Source: Saposhnikovia divaricata | Lineage: Eukaryota > Streptophyta > Magnoliopsida > Apiales > Apiaceae | Assembly: GCA_036435485.1 (NCBI GenBank) | Contig: CM071594.1 | Location: 195,204,216-195,268,215, forward strand | Length of the DNA: 64,000 bases | Direction of reading: 5' to 3' | In this document: in pieces, positions 59,145-64,000 of the stretch | How positions within the stretch are numbered: position 1 is the stretch's first letter | Layout of the letters: the number at the start of each line of letters is the position of its first letter | Program-made: the position numbers and the translations under genes | Notes under the pieces: model-generated | The model's input: the letters and a program-made list of their open reading frames with translations, nothing else | Told to the model about the DNA's origin: nothing | Database searches by the model: none

Positions 59145-59459
59145 GAAGGTATGGGAGATTGGTTAATTCAGGATGCTGGGTCAGCGAGCATGGGAATATG
59201 AAATGAGGTGGATTCTGTAGCATGGAAATCGTCGATGGTCTGGTTCTTTTGTCTAGTTTTTTTGTCCAAGATTAGTAGTATTTTGTTAAGTTCTAATTTA
59301 GTTCAGGGTCTATTTCTGCTATTCCAATGCATAGTACTGGTTACTATGTACTGGTCTCATTGTTTTAAGATATTCTCTAATGGGCTTGCCCCAGTGGTTG
59401 TACTGGGTTTAACCCGATTTCTATCATTAATATATTATCCTTTTATCAAAAAAAAAAAG
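59145..59459 (+). mobile_element. 3' end of the RNase H-tailed LINE, with poly-A
   Basis: The continuation of 53330-53951 beyond element E. The open frame can run on for about 18 codons (GMGDWLIQDAG...) to a stop at 59198. A 3' untranslated region follows, with the plant LINE-like ending taatatattatccttttatc and 11-12 A residues at 59447-59458. The small frame at 59208-59492 is not regarded as a gene. Confidence 0.65.
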
Positions 59460-59503
59460 ATTCTCAATAGTCTTTATAACGTCAATGAATAACAAAAGTT
59501 CAT

Positions 59504-59760
59504 TTCTATATATAAAAGAGAAATATTTTGTACACTGAAATTAAAAAAATTGTACCCAAAATTATATTGTTCATGATTTTTCAATTCGATAGCATCACTC
59601 AGTCATCAACAGGACCGATTCTATTTGTAGTGATATTCGAACACAATTAGAAAGTAAATTAAGACACACATAAATACAATAAAATTGGAGCAAATATAAG
59701 ATGAGATATTTGTTGAATAATATTATACTAACCGATAACCTGTGCGAAGCACATATTATT
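59504..59760 (+). mobile_element. Short Helitron-like element
   Basis: The start (TCTATATATAAAAGAGAAAT) resembles a common plant Helitron 5' tip. Near the end a perfect hairpin TGTGC-GAA-GCACA lies at 59741-59753 in the context ACCTGTGCGAAGCACA, typical of a Helitron 3' end. The CTAG terminus is not preserved. The element is about 250 bp and encodes nothing. Confidence 0.4.
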
Positions 59761-60318
59761 ATAAATTATTTTTAATTTTTAATTTTTTTAAATAAATAAA
59801 ATTTTGAAGCATCAAGTTGTATATAATACTATATTCTCAACTTTTATTTGACTCCTAATATATAACTTCATTATTAAATTAAATTAATATTTAACATTAT
59901 TATTTTAATTAATTAAATTTACATAACTTCATTTTGGTAATATAAGAGTGGTTATATTATTAATTGTATTTATTATTAATCTATTATAAATACTTTTTAA
60001 ATATTAATTAAAGGAGTTCTAAGTTTTATGTAATAATATATTCCTGACTTTTATTTCAATTTTTAGTTAATAGACTCATTGTATATAGTTTCATTATTAA
60101 ATTAAATTATTATATAATATTATAATTTTAATTAATTAAATTAATTAATATTTAATGGCATATCGCGACCGGACCGCGGTATACATGGCATACCATTAAA
60201 GGGGGGTTTCTGCTTTTAATAAAGAGTATAGAAGAGTAATAATAATTCAATAATTAGTTAACGTTAAACAAAGAAAGCATCAAAAAATCCTTTGCTTAAA
60301 AAGTCTAGAAAGAGAGAT
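59761..60318. repeat. AT-rich DNA with a diverged direct duplication
   Basis: Stretches near 59800-59930 and 60015-60145 share phrases in order (ttttatttga or ttttatttca, then cattattaaattaaatta, then ttttaattaattaaatt). No gene is seen. A short GC-richer patch (tatcgcgaccggaccgcgg) lies at 60162-60180. Confidence 0.45.
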
Positions 60319-60328
60319 AGATATACAT
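60319..60328. repeat. 10-bp target-site duplication of the TIR element (left)
   Basis: agatatacat stands directly before the left inverted repeat and again directly after the right one (62678-62687). A 9-10 bp duplication points to the Mutator superfamily. Confidence 0.85.
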
Positions 60329-60339
60329 AGGGCTGTTCA

Positions 60340-60543
60340 CGAACCGAGTCGAGTCGAGCCGGGCTTTGACCGAAACGAGCCGAGCTTTGACCTTAACGAA
60401 CCGAGCCGAGCTTTGACCTTAACGAACCGAGCTCATTTATTAACGAACCGAGCCGAGCTTTGACCGAACCGAGCCGAACTCGAGTTTTTCACGAACAGCC
60501 TCGAGCCGGGTCGAGTTCGATCCGAGCTCGAGCTGTTCGCGAA
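60340..60543. repeat. Subterminal CGAGC-rich repeats
   Basis: Short direct repeats of gagccgagctttgacc (near 60381, 60406 and 60450) and aacgaaccgag. These resemble transposase-binding subterminal repeats. The opposite end has related motifs in inverse order. Confidence 0.7.
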
Positions 60544-60549
60544 CAATTA

Positions 60550-61670
60550 ATTTGTTTGGAGATCTTAATAAACATTTAAATTGCAAGTGCACAATTTCAT
60601 CATTTTAATATTTGAGATATTGATCCATAGAGACTATATTTGAGATATTGATCCAAGTACTTTGTCACGGATTGTTGTTTCTATTTTTTAAAAAATATTT
60701 ATCGACGATCCAACCGTATGGATGTCAAGATATATCTAATTTAGTGATATTCGCAAATTTTCAAAAAATAAAAAATTAATTTGGTTGGAGATCTTAGTAG
60801 ATCACTACTATTTTAACTAGTACTAGTAACTAGTGTTTTGTCACGGATTATTGTTTATATTTTTTTAAAAATATTTCTCAACGATCCAACCGTACGGATA
60901 TCAAGATATATCTAATTTAGTGATATTCCTAAATTTTCAAAAAATAAAAAATTAATTTGGTTGGATATCTTAGTATATCACTACTATTCTAACTAGTACT
61001 AGTAACTAGTGCTTTATCACAGATTATTATTTCTATTTTTTTAAAAATATTTCTCGACGATCCAACCGTACGGATGTCAAGATGTATCTAATTTAGTGAC
61101 ATTCCCAAATTTTTAAAAAATAATAAATTAATTTGGTTGGATATCTTAGTATATCACTACTATTCTAACTAGTACTAGTAACTAGTGCTTTGTCACGGAT
61201 TATTATTTCTATTTTTTTAAAAATATTTCGCGACGATCCAACCGTACGGATGTCAAGATGTATCTAATTTAGTGACATTCCCAAATTTTCAAAAAATTAA
61301 AAATTAATTTGGTGGAGATCTTAGTAGATCACTACTATTTTAACTAGTACTAGTAACTAGTGCTTTGTCACGGATTATTGTTTCTATTTTTTAAAAAATA
61401 TTTCTCAACGATCCAACCGTACGGATGTCAAGATATATCTAATTTAGTGATATTCCCAAATTTTCAAAAAATAAAAAATTAATTTGGTTGGATATCTTAG
61501 TATATCACAACTATTCTAACTAGTACTAGTAACTAGTGCTTTGTCACGGATTTTTGTTTCTATTTTTTAAAAAATATTTCTCGACGATCCAACCGTACGG
61601 ATGTCAAGATATATATAATTTAGTGATTTACCCAAATTTTCAAAAAACAAAAAATTAATTTGGTTGGAGA
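60550..61670. repeat. 176-bp tandem repeat, six copies
   Basis: The marker gatccaaccgta(c)gga lies at 60707, 60883, 61059, 61235, 61410 and 61586, giving periods of 176, 176, 176, 175 and 176 bp. Units share tttgtcacgga, ctagtactagtaactagt and a closing aattaatttggttgg. Copies are about 90% alike by eye. The unit length is close to that of many plant satellite monomers. Confidence 0.95.
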
Positions 61671-62200
61671 TAAAAAGTAAAAAGTAAAAAGTAAAAAATT
61701 TGATTTTTTTCGAGTAAAAAATTTGATTTTTTTCGAGTAAAAAATTAAGAAAACTCAATGATTACATTTTTGAAACACTTTTGCTGTTACACAAAGCAAA
61801 AGGTTACATTTTTTTTTGAAATCATTGTCACAGCATTTTTTGGTGTGATATAAATCATATAATACTACAAACAACTCAATGATTCATCTTTATTTACACA
61901 CCTAACAAGAAAAACAAGAAAAACAAGAAAAGAATTTTACAACATGCGGACATGTCTTGTAATGCCTCCTACTATTATATTTATATATTTTTTTATATAC
62001 CCTCCCTCACATGCATTAGTTACCAGCCTTTTTCCCTTTGAATACAATCAGAGGAAATTCAAGAAACTCTTTAAATAAAAATGGAGTAAAATAGTTGAAT
62101 AATTATCAAAACCCAAGTCAGCTTTCATGAAAAGAAGAGAGCATTATCTTATGCAGTGTAAAAGGCCATCCACTCCACAAACCACAATCTATTTTCTCAC
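61671..62200. other. Non-coding interior of the TIR element
   Basis: Short local repeats (aaaaagtaaaaagt near 61675, a duplicated aatttgatttttttcgagta near 61698 and 61722, acaagaaaaacaagaaa near 61908) and plain AT-rich sequence. No gene is seen. Confidence 0.5.
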
Positions 62201-62460
62201 CAAATCAAATCAAACTTTAGAATTGCTCTACCATATTTAGTCATGATGTTCCCATCTGCAAATGTAGGAATCCAAACCTTGGCTCAAGAAAACATATCCC
62301 TGTCATCACTCCAGCACTTCGACAACTTCTTAATCTTAGCAAACTGCATGAACTTACAAAATCCCTGTCCATGATTTCAATTCGCAGTCCTCGTGTGTCA
62401 GTAATAACTCGACCTCAAACGAAGATGATGAGCTGCAGCAGAGCATCATCAATTTGGATT
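62200..62460 (-). pseudogene. Possible captured gene fragment, weakly NLP-like
   Basis: On the minus strand one frame reads KFMQFAKIKKLSKCW..., a single stop near 62287, then AKVWIPTFADGNIMTKYGRA. The spacing of V-W-x-P, a Gly, a Thr pair and a later L-x-F-D is like the start of the conserved N-terminal domain of plant NIN-like (NLP) proteins. I know of no transposase with this sequence. The resemblance is weak and from memory; it could be another captured gene or chance. Confidence 0.22.
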
Positions 62461-62687
62461 TCTGCGTGCTGGTATTTTATATCTTCACATTTGGATTTCT
62501 GTATTTTCGAGCTTAATCGAGTCGAGCTCACTAATAACTCGGCTCGAGCTCGTTTTGTTATCGAACATTTTTCAGTGTTCGAGCTCGACTCGAGTTCTTA
62601 ACGAACCGAGCCGATTCGAGCTCTTAACGAGTCGAGCTCGAGCTTGTTCACGAACAGCTCGGTTCGTGAACAGCCCTAGATATACAT

Positions 62688-62999
62688 GAATCTCTCTCAT
62701 ACAAAACGGTCAAAGGAGTCCTTGTATCTCTCGTCCGTCCTCTTGCCCAATCCTAAATTCAAACCCCTTCCCCCATATTACACTAACCACTTCTCCTCAC
62801 TCTCCTCTAATCCTTTATATATATATCGTCATCCATCTGACCCTCTCTCTCTCTATATATACATACATAACATATTTCTAAAATCTCCCTTCCACATTTT
62901 TACATCATCATCTTCCTATCCTTATCACTCTCCCCATATATCTCTCTCTACAAAAATTTATATATTTGCATGCAACGTAGGCAAGTTTCTTGATCATTA
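62688..62999 (+). promoter_or_regulatory. Upstream and 5' untranslated region of the degenerate plant gene
   Basis: CT-rich leader-like sequence with TATATATA-type motifs near 62815 and 62853. The TIR element lies directly upstream, so the old promoter beyond about 310 bp has been displaced. Confidence 0.4.
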
Positions 63000-64000
63000 A
63001 TGGCGACAAGAACTAATAAAAAATCTGCATCCAACACCCACCAAAACCCCAAAACCAGTACGTGTCTGCTTCTCCTTCGCAGCCTACGCCAAGAATCTCA
63101 TCGACCAACTTCATAATTCCAATCTTCAGGTCACAAAAGGCCTTACAGACTCTAAATTTTCATCTATTGAATCCACTTTTCACTTCACATTTCCTCCTGA
63201 TCTACGATCCATTCTTCAAGAAGGCCTTCCCGTTGATCCAGGGTTTTCAAACTGGTGATCATCCTCGACTCAACAGCTTCGAATTTTTATTGACTTGCCA
63301 ATCTTGAATTTATGTAGACAAGTTTCGAGGAGAAAGTTTTGGGTTGATTCTTGGGGGATTAGACCACGTGATGATGATGAAGCTGTTGATTTGGCTCAAG
63401 GGTTGTTGATGAAGCTGGTGCCTATTTACCGGCACTTTTACATTCCGGCGAGCCCTTTTTTGGCGGAAAATCCTGTTTTTTATGTGAACGGTGATGAGAT
63501 TAGGGTTTGGAGTTTTGATGTTTCAGGTTTTTTTCAGCAGGTTGAATTTAGTGGCAATGGGGAGTTTTTGAAGCGCCCGACGTCGTTGTCGAACCTATTT
63601 AACGCGCCGGCTTGGGCTTCCACGGAGGCGAGGGAGATTCCGTTTTGGACGGAGTTATGAGATAGGAAAGGGGAGGTGCATGGGGTGATTCTGAGGAGGC
63701 GCGTGATGACACGCACGGGTGGTGGAGTGGGGAACTGGGAGGGTGTTTGGAATAAGTGCATGGGAGATTAAAGAAAGGAGGATGGAAAGAAGATGACGTA
63801 AGAGAGATGATGATGATGGACGACTGTGATGAAAAGTTATCATGGTCATCTTCATCATAATCACCACTGAATCAAGATGATAGTAGTAGTAACAGCACGT
63901 GCATGAAGGATGAGGTGGAGTCGCATGTGAGAGTACTTTCGGAGACTTTGTTGCGTGCGGGATGGCATAGTGAAGAAGTGATGGACTTGCTTAGTTTTCA
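63000..64000 (+). pseudogene. Degenerate conserved plant gene (possible SMI1/KNR4-like fold), right end cut by window
   Basis: The ATG at 63000 opens MATRTNKKSAS. After about 20 codons the homologous reading moves to another frame: FSFAAYAKNLIDQL, FTFPPDLRSILQEGLPVDPGF, a TGA at 63256 where Arg is expected (NW*SSS), then FWVDSWGIRPRDDDEA, LVPIYRHFYIPASPFLAENPVFYV, VWSFDVSGFFQQVEF and a TGA at 63658 after PFWTEL. Later pieces in other frames (GGWKEDDVREMMMMDD near 63775, LSETLLRAGWHSEEVMDLL near 63937) match the usual order of the family's C terminus. The FPPDL...GLPV signature belongs to a conserved plant protein of unknown biochemical role that I recall as SMI1/KNR4-like. At least two frame changes and two stops mark it as a pseudogene. 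Confidence 0.65.

Larger units (their letters stand above)
60329..62677. mobile_element. Mutator-like TIR element, non-autonomous (2349 bp)
   Basis: Terminal inverted repeats of 20 bp are exact: agggctgttcacgaaccgag at 60329-60348 and its reverse complement at 62658-62677. Inside each end lie GC-richer subterminal runs of CGAGC/GAGCCGAGC motifs (60340-60543 and 62510-62665). The body contains a 176-bp tandem array and a possible captured gene piece. No transposase is encoded. The 10-bp duplication favours Mutator-like over hAT (8 bp). Confidence 0.8.

Noticed and set aside
1..64000. Assignment to a particular plant species
   Set aside because: The transposon lineages are shared by most eudicots; without a database search no species can be defended.

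Overview
This is plant nuclear DNA from a repeat-dominated region. It is AT-rich and consists almost wholly of retrotransposons of plant-only lineages: Athila-like and Tekay/Del-like Ty3-gypsy elements, SIRE-like and Ale-like Ty1-copia elements, and L1-type LINEs. There are also Helitron-like ends, a TIR element and a decayed copy of a conserved plant gene. The content suggests a eudicot; the species cannot be fixed from the sequence. I see no intact host gene, no rRNA, tRNA or CRISPR, and no sign of bacterial DNA.

Layout. 1-1380 is four diverged direct repeats of about 240-400 bp. 1381-2625 is AT-rich and ends in a roughly 650-bp tandem repeat that resumes at 42940. 2626-42939 is one composite Athila-like insertion (A, + strand), bounded by TG...CA LTR ends and a 5-bp duplication, ataat. 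Its 5' LTR is split by a complete Tekay-like chromovirus insertion (B, 2811-15377, TSD aagaa, LTRs of about 3.7 kb). Inside A, between its tRNA-Asp primer site (17444) and its 3' region (39105-40843), lies opposite-strand material: an almost intact Athila element (C, 17915-30026) with a 1746-codon gag-pol frame and a truncated 3' LTR, a gag-protease scrap of another Athila (D, 30027-30925), and a SIRE-like copia element (K, 32084-39104) that lacks a recognisable 3' LTR. Between D and K is an array of the near-palindrome TAAGACTTA. A's own gag-pol is absent.

42940-44460 continues the tandem AT-rich repeat. 44774-46870 looks like one Helitron-like element inserted into the 5' tip of another. 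46984-48873 is a 5'-truncated L1 LINE on the minus strand with a perfect 19-bp TSD. 48893-50600 is mostly unassigned, with one candidate gene fragment. 50600-53300 is a decayed + strand LINE. 53330-53951 plus 59145-59459 is a second LINE tail (RNase H domain, poly-A), interrupted by the Ale-like copia element E (53952-59144). 59504-60318 is AT-rich with a small Helitron-like end. 60329-62677 is a Mutator-like TIR element with a 10-bp TSD; it contains six copies of a 176-bp tandem repeat and a possible captured gene fragment. It sits about 320 bp upstream of a degenerate conserved plant gene (possible SMI1/KNR4-like fold) that runs off the right edge.

No gene set forms an operon or pathway. 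The main interest is the order of insertions, the illegitimate-recombination scars, and several tandem arrays generated inside transposons. I do not see a new defence or catalytic system here.
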